Positions 52,635-61,093 of a stretch of 64,000 bases of DNA are shown here, in pieces (the stretch's first letter is position 1; every line of letters starts with the position of its first letter). Under the pieces are notes generated by a model. It had not been told where the DNA came from, made no database searches, and was given only the letters and a program-made list of their open reading frames with translations. Source of the stretch: Bacillota bacterium (GTDB lineage Bacteria > Bacillota > Ch66); the NCBI GenBank assembly GCA_013178045.1, contig JABLXP010000002.1, forward strand, positions 62,001 to 126,000, in the 5' to 3' direction. The position numbers were made by a program, and so were the translations under genes.

Positions 52635-52650
52635 TTGGCTGTGATTGGCT
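52631..52650 (+). repeat. Perfect 10-bp tandem duplication at the end of the hypothetical gene
   Basis: GTGATTGGCT occurs twice head to tail; the first copy overlaps the stop codon. Confidence 0.85.
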
Positions 52651-52664
52651 AATTCTAATGACTG

Positions 52665-52699
52665 ACCTTCTCGAACTTTTGGGAAGGTTTTATTTTTTG
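52665..52699 (+). terminator. Terminator before the J-domain gene
   Basis: ACCTTCTCGA pairs with TTTGGGAAGGT-type sequence (52665-52674 and about 52678-52688) with two wobbles, followed by TTTATTTTTT. Confidence 0.75.
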
Positions 52700-52764
52700 G
52701 TCAGTTGACTGTTATTATTGTCATTGTTAAGCTGAAGACAGCAAGTACAAAAGGAGTTGCCAGC

Positions 52765-53079
52765 ATGGAAGATTATTATGCTGTATTGGGAGTGGCCCGC
52801 CACGCTTCGCTCAAGGAAATTAAACAGGCATATCGCCGTCTGGCACGCAAATACCATCCTGACGTTAACCGAAATAATCCCGAGGCGGAAGAAAAAATCA
52901 AGCTCATCAATCAGGCTTACGACACCCTAAGTGATCCCGGGAAACGCGCGAAGTACGATGCTCACGGGTTCGTGCCTATCTCACCCACCAGCCCAGCGGA
53001 CGCTCAGCCAGATGATGGAAATGATTTTGACCCGGGTTTGGAGTTTATGCGTTTATGTATGATGTGGATGAACAGATAA
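52765..53079 (+). CDS. J-domain-only protein (DnaJ-like co-chaperone)
   Basis: A 104-residue protein made of one J domain (about 1-65) with the HPD motif in RKYHPDVNR, plus a short acidic, Pro-rich tail. It would stimulate DnaK-type ATPases; the zinc and substrate-binding domains of full DnaJ are absent. The ATG at 52765 follows AAAGGAG; the frame is also open from 52705, but the added residues are not J-domain sequence. Confidence 0.88.
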   Translation: MEDYYAVLGVARHASLKEIKQAYRRLARKYHPDVNRNNPEAEEKIKLINQAYDTLSDPGKRAKYDAHGFVPISPTSPADAQPDDGNDFDPGLEFMRLCMMWMNR

Positions 53080-53275
53080 GCCAGTATTGTAATCAATAAT
53101 ACTGTCTTGGGAAAAATCTGAATGAGTTCGAGTATTGATGGAAAGGTTGAGCGAATTGGACAATGTGACTGTAGTTTGTGGCATGCCCAAGGCGACAGAA
53201 AAGAATAAGGCGATCTGCCTGGGAACCTGATGCAAACCCGTGGTGCAATTGGTGATTGCGAAGGTGAAAGCTTTT

Positions 53276-53314
53276 TTAACTGAAAACTAACAATTCCTTA
53301 ACTGAGAGTTAACA
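53276..53314 (+). promoter_or_regulatory. Pho-box array upstream of phoP
   Basis: Four hexamers at exactly 11-bp steps: TTAACT (53276), CTAACA (53287), TTAACT (53298), TTAACA (53309), each with 5-nt spacing. This matches the PhoP-binding repeat TT(A/T)ACA known from Bacillus. The preceding gap 53080-53275 contains one modest hairpin (53082-53104) and no recognised gene. Confidence 0.8.
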
Positions 53315-53467
53315 TTGTTCTATTAATCTAGTCTTAGGCAGCCAGCCCTATCTTTTGTAAAATTAAAACAGTTACAGGAGGGATTTTGCTTAAAAGGTGG
53401 CCCCTGGGTTTTGATAAACTGAGGGTTTACGCATATGAGTAGAGTTTCGCGTAAATGTAATAATTGC

Positions 53468-53499
53468 TTAACAATTTTTAAATCTTTCCATGATAAAAT
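53468..53499 (+). promoter_or_regulatory. Candidate promoter of the phoP leader
   Basis: TTAACA (53468-53473), 18-nt spacer, GATAAA (53492-53497). TTAACA followed 5 nt later by TAAATC is also Pho-box-like. It lies just before the ribosome site of the 34-codon leader ORF. Confidence 0.45.
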
Positions 53500-53526
53500 G
53501 ATTCTAGAAAGGAGGGAGGCAACCGC

Positions 53527-53631
53527 GTGACTAAAGAACTAATTGAGCAAATTTTGCGAGAGATTGGTTTAGAGCATCTTCCCCAAACTGAACACGTTTC
53601 TCAGGAGAGCACCACTGAGCAAAAACGCTGA
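53527..53631 (+). CDS. 34-residue leader peptide upstream of phoP
   Basis: GTG 53527 follows a near-perfect ribosome site AAAGGAGGGAGG by 7 nt. The peptide is hydrophilic and helical-looking (MTKELIEQILREIGLEHLP, then a Gln/Glu/Ser/Thr tail ending KR). Its stop codon at 53629-53631 falls inside the loop of a terminator, so ribosome occupancy could influence termination. No family is recognised and it is too short to tell whether the peptide itself has a function. Confidence 0.55.
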   Translation: MTKELIEQILREIGLEHLPQTEHVSQESTTEQKR

Positions 53632-53644
53632 AGTGGTGTTTTTC
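53610..53644 (+). terminator. Terminator overlapping the leader ORF end, before phoP
   Basis: CACCACT (53610-53616) pairs with AGTGGTG (53632-53638); inside, AGC/GCT extends the stem. TTTTTC follows. The 5' arm lies within codons of the leader ORF and its stop codon lies in the loop. Confidence 0.75.
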
Positions 53645-53701
53645 TTTGGGTTTTGATATAGTAATTTTATCAAGCAGTTATAATGAGGGGGATTGGCCAA
53701 G

Positions 53702-54397
53702 ATGGGTAAGCGGATCCTGGTGGTCGACGATGAGGAAGCCATTGCTCGCCTGGTTGCCTATAACTTGAAAAAAGAGGGGTTTGAGGCGATTATGGCCAGT
53801 GACGGTCTGGAGGCGCTGCAGAAGGTTAAGTCTGAGCAGCCCGACCTGGTGATCCTGGACATTATGCTGCCAGGGATTGACGGCTACGATGTCTGCCGGC
53901 TGATGCGGAAAGAGGATATCTCGATCCCGGTGATCATGTTGACGGCCAAGGATGATGAGGTGGATAAAATCCTGGGATTAGAACTGGGCGGTGACGATTA
54001 TGTTACTAAACCTTTTAGCCCGCGGGAGTTGATTGCCAGGGTCAAAGCCGTCTTGCGGCGGGTGCAGAAGAAACAGGACGCGTTTGCCAGCGACCAAATT
54101 GCTATCGGTGACCTGGTGGCTGATTTGGCCCGCCATGAGGTGACCGTTAATGGCCGGGAGGTGCAACTGACTCCCAAGGAGTTTGAACTCCTGGAATACT
54201 TGATCCGGAACGCTGGCCGCGTGGTCAGCCGGGATTTATTACTTGATCAGGTGTGGGACTACGAGTTCGCTGGCGATACCCGGATCGTGGACGTGCACAT
54301 CAGCCGGCTGCGCGAAAAAATTGAGCGTGACCCAAAGAATCCCGAATATATTCTGACGATTCGGGGTGTGGGTTACAAGTTTAAGGAGCGAAACTAA
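53702..54397 (+). CDS. phoP: Phosphate-type response regulator PhoP (OmpR family)
   Basis: DNA-binding response regulator, 231 residues. The receiver domain has DDEE at 9-12 (phospho-acceptor Asp53 in LVILDIMLPG), and Thr and Lys in MLTAKD and VTKPFSP. The OmpR-type winged helix (about 130-229) ends with IVDVHISRLREKIE and ILTIRGVGYKF. ATG 53702 is 10 nt after GAGGGGG; TTG 53693 is too close. The flanking phoR, pst genes and Pho boxes support phosphate control over WalR-type alternatives. Confidence 0.93.
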   Translation: MGKRILVVDDEEAIARLVAYNLKKEGFEAIMASDGLEALQKVKSEQPDLVILDIMLPGIDGYDVCRLMRKEDISIPVIMLTAKDDEVDKILGLELGGDDYVTKPFSPRELIARVKAVLRRVQKKQDAFASDQIAIGDLVADLARHEVTVNGREVQLTPKEFELLEYLIRNAGRVVSRDLLLDQVWDYEFAGDTRIVDVHISRLREKIERDPKNPEYILTIRGVGYKFKERN

Positions 54398-56172
54398 TGT
54401 TTAAGAGTTTGAAATGGAAGCTATCAGCCAGCTTCATTGCCCTGGTGCTGGTCTCGATTCTGGTGCTGGGCGGGTACTTGATTGAGGTGCTGGAACGGTA
54501 TTTTATTGAGGACTTACGGGGGCAACTCTTAACTGAAGCCAGATTAGTCCGGGAGATGGTCGCGCCGGCTATTGACCGCTCTGACCGGTCGACGGTGATG
54601 GTGCAGTTGGCTGAACGTCTTAGCCGCGTAACCGAGACCAGAGTGACTATTATCGACGCTGATGGGGTGGTGCTGGGGGATTCTCAAGAGCTGGCTTCGC
54701 AAATGGATAACCATTTACAACGGCCAGAAATCCAGCAGGCCCTGACCGAAGGGATCGGGATCTCGGAACGGGAAAGTACCACCGTCAAAACCCGCATGAT
54801 GTATGTGGCCTTGCCGATCGAAGGGCCAACGGGGCCTAAAGGGTTTGTGCGTCTAGCCCTATCATTGACAGAAATTCACCGAGCTTTATCTCGCCTGTGG
54901 GTGATGGTTATTACTGCCTTCTTGTTTTCTGCGGTGCTGGCGGCGGTAATTGGCTTGAAGCTGGCGGAACGTTTAACCCGGCCTATTCAAGAAATGACGC
55001 TGGCGGCGAAAAGAATGGCTGAAGGGGATTTCAGCCTGCGCACCTACACAACGCACCAGGATGAGGTTGGGGTGCTGGGTTTAGCTTTGAACCGAATGGC
55101 TCAGCAACTTAAAGAAACTATTGACGAAGTCTCCATGGGTAAGAGTAAACTGGAATCTGTTCTGGCCAGCATGGTTAGTGGCGTGATCTTTGTTAGCGGC
55201 GATGGCCGAATCGATTTAATCAACCCGGCGGCCAAAAAGATCCTGGGGATCGAGCGAAATGTGCTGGTTGGCCGACCGCAGGCGGAAGTAATCCGTAACT
55301 ATGACCTTAGCACTTTGGTCAGCCGAGTTCTCAAGAATCGGGAAGCGGTACATGAAGAACTGTTATTGCTTTCGCCGCACGAGAAAACGGTTGAAGTAAA
55401 TTTCACCCCAATTCATGGGCAAGGGGAACAGAACCTGGGGGTAGTGGTTGTCCTCCACGACATTACAGAGATCCGTAAACTTGAGCGGATGCGGGCTGAT
55501 TTTGTTGCTAATGTATCGCATGAATTAAAAACACCGGTAACGTCACTTAAGGGATATGCCGAGACCTTGCTGGATGGGGCGTTAGATGACCCGGAAACTG
55601 CCCGGGAATTTGTCAAGATAATTTTAAACGAAGCTGAGCGGTTGCGGTTGTTGATCCATGACCTGTTGGAATTGTCCAAGATCGAGTCTAAGGTAGATCC
55701 AGTCAGAATGGTGAGTTTTAATCTGAGCGAGCTGCTCAAAAATTTAGCGGTGAAGTTTAAACCTCAGGTGGAAGAAAAGCAGGTCCGATTTGCCTTAGTG
55801 GTACCTGAGCCCCCGGTTTATGCCCTGGGAGACCCTGACCGGATCGAACAAGTAATGATTAATCTGATCGATAATGCTATTAAATACACTCCGCCAGGAG
55901 GACGAGTCGAGGTCAGAGTAAGCGAAAGAGAAAACGATGTTTTAGTAGAAGTGGTCGATACCGGTATCGGGATCCCCGAGCAAGATTTATCCCGGATTTT
56001 TGAGCGGTTCTACCGAGTGGATAAGGCCAGAAGCAGGAAGCTAGGCGGAACTGGACTGGGTTTGGCGATTGTCAAACATATTCTGGAGGCCCACAACACC
56101 CAGATTCAAGTGGAGAGTACCCTGGGTCAGGGATCAAGATTTTATTTCACACTATCGAAGGGTAACAGATAA
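54397..56172 (+). CDS. phoR: Phosphate-type sensor histidine kinase PhoR
   Basis: A 591-residue membrane kinase. Two membrane helices (about 8-29 and 167-189) bracket an extracytoplasmic sensor region, then HAMP (about 190-243), PAS (about 250-350), HisKA with His375 in NVSHELKTP, and the HATPase domain with N box NLIDNAIKYTPPGG and DTGIGIPEQDL, GGTGLGLAIVKH. The ATG overlaps the phoP stop (TAATG), so the pair is coupled. Confidence 0.94.
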   Translation: MFKSLKWKLSASFIALVLVSILVLGGYLIEVLERYFIEDLRGQLLTEARLVREMVAPAIDRSDRSTVMVQLAERLSRVTETRVTIIDADGVVLGDSQELASQMDNHLQRPEIQQALTEGIGISERESTTVKTRMMYVALPIEGPTGPKGFVRLALSLTEIHRALSRLWVMVITAFLFSAVLAAVIGLKLAERLTRPIQEMTLAAKRMAEGDFSLRTYTTHQDEVGVLGLALNRMAQQLKETIDEVSMGKSKLESVLASMVSGVIFVSGDGRIDLINPAAKKILGIERNVLVGRPQAEVIRNYDLSTLVSRVLKNREAVHEELLLLSPHEKTVEVNFTPIHGQGEQNLGVVVVLHDITEIRKLERMRADFVANVSHELKTPVTSLKGYAETLLDGALDDPETAREFVKIILNEAERLRLLIHDLLELSKIESKVDPVRMVSFNLSELLKNLAVKFKPQVEEKQVRFALVVPEPPVYALGDPDRIEQVMINLIDNAIKYTPPGGRVEVRVSERENDVLVEVVDTGIGIPEQDLSRIFERFYRVDKARSRKLGGTGLGLAIVKHILEAHNTQIQVESTLGQGSRFYFTLSKGNR

Positions 56173-56225
56173 ATCCCATTATTATCTTTTGAACATAACG
56201 GCTTAAACGGCCGTCTTTTGTTTTG

Positions 56226-56264
56226 TTAACGAAATTGTTACAATTCTTCAATCCCACTTTTACA
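56226..56264 (+). promoter_or_regulatory. Pho-box array upstream of pstC
   Basis: Hexamers at exact 11-bp steps: TTAACG (56226), GTTACA (56237), TCAATC (56248), TTTACA (56259). The first, second and fourth match the PhoP half-site well. They lie 54-92 nt before the pstC ATG. Confidence 0.72.
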
Positions 56265-56317
56265 ATCAATTGATATGCTGTAAATGACCAGATCCAGTAG
56301 AGGAGGGTGTTGACCAA

Positions 56318-57178
56318 ATGCCAAAACCCATTCACACCAAAACAACTGAACTCATCGTGGAAAAAACTCTCTTCCTCAGCGCAATTGCGGCGGTGCTGAT
56401 CATCATCCTGATCGGTGTCTTTGTGTTTATCTCCGGCTGGCCGATCCTGCAAAAAGTAGGTCTCTTTGATTTTGTTTTTGGTACCAAGTGGGACCCCGAC
56501 CACGGGGTGTATGGTATTTTACCGATGGTGGTGGGCTCAGTCCTGGTTACCCTGGGCGCCCTAGTCCTGGGTGTTCCGTTTGGCCTGGCCGGGGCGATTT
56601 TTTTGGCGGAAATTGCTCCACCGCGGGCGGCACAGTGGGTGCGGCCAGCCATTGAGCTGTTGGCCGGGATTCCCTCGGTTGTCTATGGTTTTTTTGGCCT
56701 GGTGGTGATCGTGCCGTTTTTAAGGGAGCATGCCGGGGGTTCAGGTTTTAGCGTATTGGCCGGGGCAATCATTCTAGCGATTATGATTCTTCCGACAATC
56801 CTCAATATATCAGAGACTTCACTCAGATCGGTGCCGGGGGAGTATAAAGAAGGTTCATTTGCCCTGGGGGCCAACCACTGGCAGACGATAAAATGGATTT
56901 GCCTGCCGGTTGCTCGTTCCGGTATTGTAGCCGGGGTGGTGCTGGGGATGGCCAGGGCGATTGGCGAGACCATGGCGGTGATTATGGTGACCGGCAACGT
57001 TACCCTTATCCCCAGTTCCATATTTGACCCAATTCGGACACTCACGGGAAATATCGTGATGGAAATGGGCTATGCCGCGGGCGAGCACCAGCAGGCTCTG
57101 TTCGCGACGGGGATTATCCTGTTTATCTTTATTATGCTTTTAAATCTAATGGTTCAATTAAGCCCCAAAGGTAGGTGA
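56318..57178 (+). CDS. pstC: Phosphate ABC transporter permease PstC
   Basis: A 286-residue permease with six membrane helices and the binding-protein-dependent transport motif EGSFALGANHWQTIKWICLP near residue 176, which docks on the ATPase. GAGGAGGGTG precedes the ATG. It heads the pstC-pstA-pstB-phoU unit, with pstS encoded elsewhere downstream. Confidence 0.95.
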   Translation: MPKPIHTKTTELIVEKTLFLSAIAAVLIIILIGVFVFISGWPILQKVGLFDFVFGTKWDPDHGVYGILPMVVGSVLVTLGALVLGVPFGLAGAIFLAEIAPPRAAQWVRPAIELLAGIPSVVYGFFGLVVIVPFLREHAGGSGFSVLAGAIILAIMILPTILNISETSLRSVPGEYKEGSFALGANHWQTIKWICLPVARSGIVAGVVLGMARAIGETMAVIMVTGNVTLIPSSIFDPIRTLTGNIVMEMGYAAGEHQQALFATGIILFIFIMLLNLMVQLSPKGR

Positions 57179-57183
57179 ACGGC

Positions 57184-58020
57184 ATGTTTTGGTCGGCTAA
57201 ACAAGAAGAAAAGATCTTCAAGTTTATCCTCTGGGCGGTCGCGGTGGGCACATTGCTGATCCTATTCACGATTATTGGTCATATTTTAATTCACGGGGTT
57301 GGCGGGCTGAACTGGGAGTTTATTACCGAGGAACCGCGGCGGATGGGGAAAGAAGGCGGTATTTTCTCAATGATCGTCGGCACCCTTTATTTGATGGTTG
57401 CGTCACTGGTCGTGGCTACTCCGATCGGAGTAGGAGCGGCGATCTTCCTCACCGAATACGTCAAAAAAGGCCGGGTGGTTCAGGTAATCCGCTTCGGTAC
57501 CGAATCTCTGGCGGCCGTACCCTCAATCATTTTTGGGCTGTTTGGCTTTGTGTTGTTTGTCATCACCCTGGGAATGGGGTGGTCGATTCTCTCCGGCGCG
57601 CTGACCCTTGCCTTTATGATCTTGCCCACCATTATTCGATCCGCTGAGGAAGCCATTAAAATGGTGCCAGACTCCTATCGTGAGGGTAGTTTGGCCCTGG
57701 GGGTGACGAAATGGTACACCATCCGAAAGGTTGTTCTTCCCTCCGCCCTGCCCGGGATTGCGACGGGGGTAATTCTGGGGATCGGTCGGGCGGTTGGCGA
57801 AACGGCGGCTGTTTTATTGACGGCTGGGAGCGCTCTGGGTTTGCCAACTTCGATTATGGATCCCGCCCGCACGTTGTCCGTGCATTTGTATATTCTGGCT
57901 TCCGAAGGGATATCCATGGAAAAAGCTTATGCCAGCGCTACCGTCTTGATTATTGTGGTCATCGCAATTAATTTCTTGGCCAACCGGCTAATGGCCAGGT
58001 TAGTGGGCCGAGCGGTGTGA
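57184..58020 (+). CDS. pstA: Phosphate ABC transporter permease PstA
   Basis: A 278-residue permease with six membrane helices and the ATPase-docking motif EGSLALGVTKWYTIRKVVLP near residue 170. The ATG at 57184 follows GGTAGGTGA; an in-frame GTG at 57175 overlaps the pstC stop and is less likely. Confidence 0.95.
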   Translation: MFWSAKQEEKIFKFILWAVAVGTLLILFTIIGHILIHGVGGLNWEFITEEPRRMGKEGGIFSMIVGTLYLMVASLVVATPIGVGAAIFLTEYVKKGRVVQVIRFGTESLAAVPSIIFGLFGFVLFVITLGMGWSILSGALTLAFMILPTIIRSAEEAIKMVPDSYREGSLALGVTKWYTIRKVVLPSALPGIATGVILGIGRAVGETAAVLLTAGSALGLPTSIMDPARTLSVHLYILASEGISMEKAYASATVLIIVVIAINFLANRLMARLVGRAV

Positions 58021-58050
58021 CCGCCCCTGACCGACTGAGAGGAGGTTACC

Positions 58051-58812
58051 ATGTCAGTTACTAACAAGATGGAGACCCGGGAACTGGAATTGTTCTACGG
58101 TAATTTCCCTGCCCTGCATTCGATCAGTTTACCAATCTTAGCGAACCGGGTAACGGCGTTAATCGGTCCCTCTGGTTGTGGTAAGTCAAGTTTCCTGCGG
58201 ACGCTCAACCGGATGAATGACTTGATTGAAGGGACGACGGTTAAGGGAAAGGTTTTTTTGGATGGGCAAGACATTTACGCGCCTGAGGTTGACCCCGTCA
58301 GCCTGCGGAAGCGGGTCGGGATGGTCTTTCAGAAACCCAATCCGTTCCCCATGTCGGTTTACGACAATGTGGCTTATGGCCCGCGGGCCCATGGTCTGAA
58401 GGACAGGCGAAGGTTGAATGAAATTGTGGAGAAAAGCCTCACCGAGGCCGCGCTCTGGGAGGAAGTCAAGGATCGGCTGAACCAGTCTGCCTTACGGTTA
58501 TCGGGTGGGCAGCAGCAGCGCTTGGTCATCGCCCGTGTCCTGGCCGTGGAGCCCGAAGTTTTGCTGATGGACGAGCCGGCTTCGGCGCTTGATCCAATTT
58601 CGACGGCCAAATTAGAGGATTTAATTTTAGATTTAAAAAAACAGTACACGATAGTTATAGTGACCCATAACATGCAACAGGCGGCGAGAATTTCGGACTA
58701 TACCGCATTCTTCCTGAATGGAGAAATGATTGAGTATGGACCGACGAAAGAGTTGTTTACTCAGCCCCAGGATAAGCGGACCGAAGACTACGTCACCGGC
58801 AGATTTGGGTAA
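58051..58812 (+). CDS. pstB: Phosphate ABC transporter ATPase PstB
   Basis: A 253-residue ABC ATPase with Walker [10 protein letters not shown] near residue 39, the PstB-typical LNRMNDLI directly after it, signature LSGGQQQRL near 150, Walker [14 protein letters not shown] near 170 and switch His in [17 protein letters not shown] precedes the ATG. It drives phosphate uptake through PstC and PstA. Confidence 0.97.
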   Translation: MSVTNKMETRELELFYGNFPALHSISLPILANRVTALIGPSGCGKSSFLRTLNRMNDLIEGTTVKGKVFLDGQDIYAPEVDPVSLRKRVGMVFQKPNPFPMSVYDNVAYGPRAHGLKDRRRLNEIVEKSLTEAALWEEVKDRLNQSALRLSGGQQQRLVIARVLAVEPEVLLMDEPASALDPISTAKLEDLILDLKKQYTIVIVTHNMQQAARISDYTAFFLNGEMIEYGPTKELFTQPQDKRTEDYVTGRFG

Positions 58813-58824
58813 GGAGGAGAGCTG

Positions 58825-59499
58825 ATGAGCAGAAAGTCGTTTCACACTGCTTTAGATGAATTAAGTCAGGATGTCCTGCGGATGGGTACCCTGGTTGAGA
58901 ATGCGATTTGTTTGGCCGTCAAATCGCTGGCGGAACGAGATCTGAAACTGGCGGAGAAGATTATTGCTGATGATGATCTGGTTGACAGCTTGCAGTTAGA
59001 GATTGAAGACAAATGCTTAACAATGCTGGCCCTGCAGCAGCCGATGGCCAGCGACCTGCGGATGATCGGCGCCGCCTTGAAGATCGTCACCGACCTGGAG
59101 CGGATGGCGGATCACGCGGTTGACATCGCGCGGGTGACGTTGGAACTGCGCGGTGAGCCGTTAATCAAGCCCCTGGTCGATATTCCCAAAATGGCCAGAC
59201 TGGCCCAGGAGATGGTGCGTGAAAGTTTAACCGCCTATATTGAACGCGATCCACAATTAGCGCAAAGTCTGGCGATTAAAGAAAAGGAAGTAGACCACCT
59301 ATTTAACCTGGTCTTTCAAGAACTGCTCCAGTTGATGACCAGGGATCCCTCGACCATCCGTCAAGGGGTGTACCTTCTGCTGGTGGCCCTTTTCCTGGAA
59401 CGGGTCGCTGACCACGTAACCAACCTGGGGGAATGGACAATTTATCTGGTAACTGGGAAGAGAAAAGACCTCAATGATGACGAAGAGATGTTTGAATAG
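58825..59499 (+). CDS. phoU: Phosphate signalling protein PhoU
   Basis: A 224-residue all-helical protein with two repeated three-helix bundles and the PhoU metal-site segments DLERMADHAVDIAR near residue 91 and ERVADHVTNLGEW near 192. It links Pst activity to PhoR and keeps PhoP inactive when phosphate is plentiful. AAGGAGGAG precedes the ATG, 12 nt after pstB. Confidence 0.96.
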   Translation: MSRKSFHTALDELSQDVLRMGTLVENAICLAVKSLAERDLKLAEKIIADDDLVDSLQLEIEDKCLTMLALQQPMASDLRMIGAALKIVTDLERMADHAVDIARVTLELRGEPLIKPLVDIPKMARLAQEMVRESLTAYIERDPQLAQSLAIKEKEVDHLFNLVFQELLQLMTRDPSTIRQGVYLLLVALFLERVADHVTNLGEWTIYLVTGKRKDLNDDEEMFE

Positions 59500-59575
59500 A
59501 GTGGCTGGTTTAAATTCAAAAGTTTGAAAAGGGATGAAATCAAATTTAGAGGAAAGTGAAGCGGGGTCAAGAAGG

Positions 59576-60289
59576 ATGAAGATTGCTTTTCTGGCTGATA
59601 TCCATTCCAACATTCACGCGCTGACTGCGGTTCTGGAGAATATTGCCCAACAGGATGTTGATCTCGTAGCCTGCCTAGGTGACCTGGTTGGTTATGGCGC
59701 CTTCCCCAACCAGGTCATCGACACCATCCGGCAGCGCAATATTCTTACGGTGATGGGGAACTATGATGACAGCGTGGGCAATGACCGGCTGGTTTGTGGC
59801 TGTGCGTTTAAAGATGACCGGGCAGCGGAATTAGGGCTGAGGTCTCTTTTGTGGACGAAGACCAACACCAGCAAGCACAACAAACGGTGGCTGGCGAATT
59901 TGCCGTGGACAATTGTCCTGGAATACACAAACTGGAAGGTCAGAATGGTCCACGGGAGCCCTTCTTCTCTGAATGAATACCTGTTCGCTGATACCCCAGT
60001 TTTAAACCAGGTAGCCGCCAACTTAGCGGAGGATATTCTGGTCTGCGGGCACACCCATTTGCCGTATTTCCGAGCGGTGAGCGAGAAATGGGTCTTAAAC
60101 GCGGGCAGTGTAGGCAAACCGAAACACGGCCGGCCGACTGCCAGTTATGTCATTCTTGATCTGGATGATCGTGTTCCTCGGGCAGAGATTGTAGAAGTCA
60201 ACTACGATTATGCGAGTGCGGCGAATGAGATCGTCAAGGCGGGTTTGCCAGCGGAATTTGCTGAAATCATTAGGACTGGGAAAGTATAA
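59576..60289 (+). CDS. Calcineurin-like metallophosphoesterase (YfcE/MJ0936 type)
   Basis: A 237-residue enzyme with the full metallophosphatase set: ADIHSN near residue 8, LGDLVGYG near 37, GNYDD near 64, HGSP near 126 and CGHTHLP near 162. Homologues hydrolyse phosphodiesters or diadenosine polyphosphates; the physiological substrate is unknown. ATG 59576 places the metal motif close to the N-terminus; ATG 59534 would add 14 residues. The position in the phosphate block suggests a scavenging role (inference). Confidence 0.82.
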   Translation: MKIAFLADIHSNIHALTAVLENIAQQDVDLVACLGDLVGYGAFPNQVIDTIRQRNILTVMGNYDDSVGNDRLVCGCAFKDDRAAELGLRSLLWTKTNTSKHNKRWLANLPWTIVLEYTNWKVRMVHGSPSSLNEYLFADTPVLNQVAANLAEDILVCGHTHLPYFRAVSEKWVLNAGSVGKPKHGRPTASYVILDLDDRVPRAEIVEVNYDYASAANEIVKAGLPAEFAEIIRTGKV

Positions 60290-60314
60290 GATAATTAAAA
60301 ATAAAAAAGAGCCC

Positions 60315-60713
60315 GTAATGACCTACGCTACAGCTACTACAGATCCCTGCATAGCCCACGGCAATCTTTCGACTACCGTAGACCATTACGAAACCTATAG
60401 TAACCTTTGCTCGGCTATCATGAGTCCCTGAGAAGCCGGTAGCAATCTCTCGACTGCTACCGACCTCTTGAATTTTCCTCAAGGAAAAGACCTTCGGCAC
60501 CCATGACAACCTTAGCTCGATTACCAGGCATCCCTTTTGACCCGGCAGTAATCGTTCGGACTACTGCCGAGCCTGACAGGACACCTGATAGTCTGCTCGC
60601 CGGCTATTATCAAGCCTTAAAACACGAGGTGTTAATATTGACCTGATAATAACCTTTGACCGACTATTACAGAGCCTGGTTAGACCCTGTAACAGTCTTG
60701 GCTCGGCCATTAC
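60315..60713. repeat. Array of nine degenerate hairpin repeats with about 40-bp spacing
   Basis: Unit starts are near 60315, 60358, 60397, 60437, 60503, 60543, 60586, 60644 and 60689. Loops share the theme AACCTTTGCTCGGC or AATCTTTCGAC, while stems differ and are mostly still self-complementary: ACGG/CCGT (60358-60379), ATAG/CTAT (60397-60418), CGGTAGCA/TGCTACCG (60437-60462), CGGCAGTA/TACTGCCG (60543-60569), TAATA/TATTA (60647-60669), GTAA/TTAC (60689-60713). The unit at 60503 pairs poorly. The region codes for no convincing protein. This is not a CRISPR array, because repeats are not identical. Role unknown. Confidence 0.7.
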
Positions 60714-60907
60714 GAACCCTTCTGAGCATTAGTATAACCAGATGATCTCGGAGCATTCATGGTATTTAATACCTGTAATCATAAAAATTGGAATAGTGGC
60801 CACCCCCTGGACAGTTGCCGACGGTCGTTACCCGATTGTCCGTCCTTTTGTATTGGTAAAGCGATTCCTAGTAAAATCAGTTGAACTTAAATAAACTGGT
60901 GTGAAAT

Positions 60908-60930
60908 CGGACTTATAGAGTCCGTTTTTG
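60908..60930 (+). terminator. Terminator downstream of the hairpin array
   Basis: The perfect stem CGGACT/AGTCCG (60908-60913 and 60919-60924) has a 5-nt loop, followed by TTTTTGTTTT. It implies + strand transcription through the preceding region. Between 60714 and 60907 lie two further small palindromes (GGTAT/ATACC at 60761-60773, and GGACA/TGTCC near 60808-60840) and no gene. Confidence 0.85.
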
Positions 60931-61093
60931 TTTTCCCCAGCAACCTGAAATTTACAAGATGTTAAACCGGCCTTAATAGGAACGAAACAATCGCGAGCTA
61001 TCCTAAGATTGAAGAAGAAATATTCATTATACGCTCGATAAACAGGAGGTGTTAGTATAAGGAGACTGAAGGCGGACTTGCACACAAAGGTTG

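Noticed and set aside
53157-53275. TPP-like riboswitch upstream of the Pho box
   Set aside because: GGGAACCTGATGC recalls part of the TPP core, but the CTGAGA element and proper stems are missing, and no thiamine gene follows.
60315-60713. CRISPR array
   Set aside because: The units are spaced like a CRISPR array, but repeats are neither identical nor of constant length, the self-complementary stems vary, and no cas gene is adjacent.
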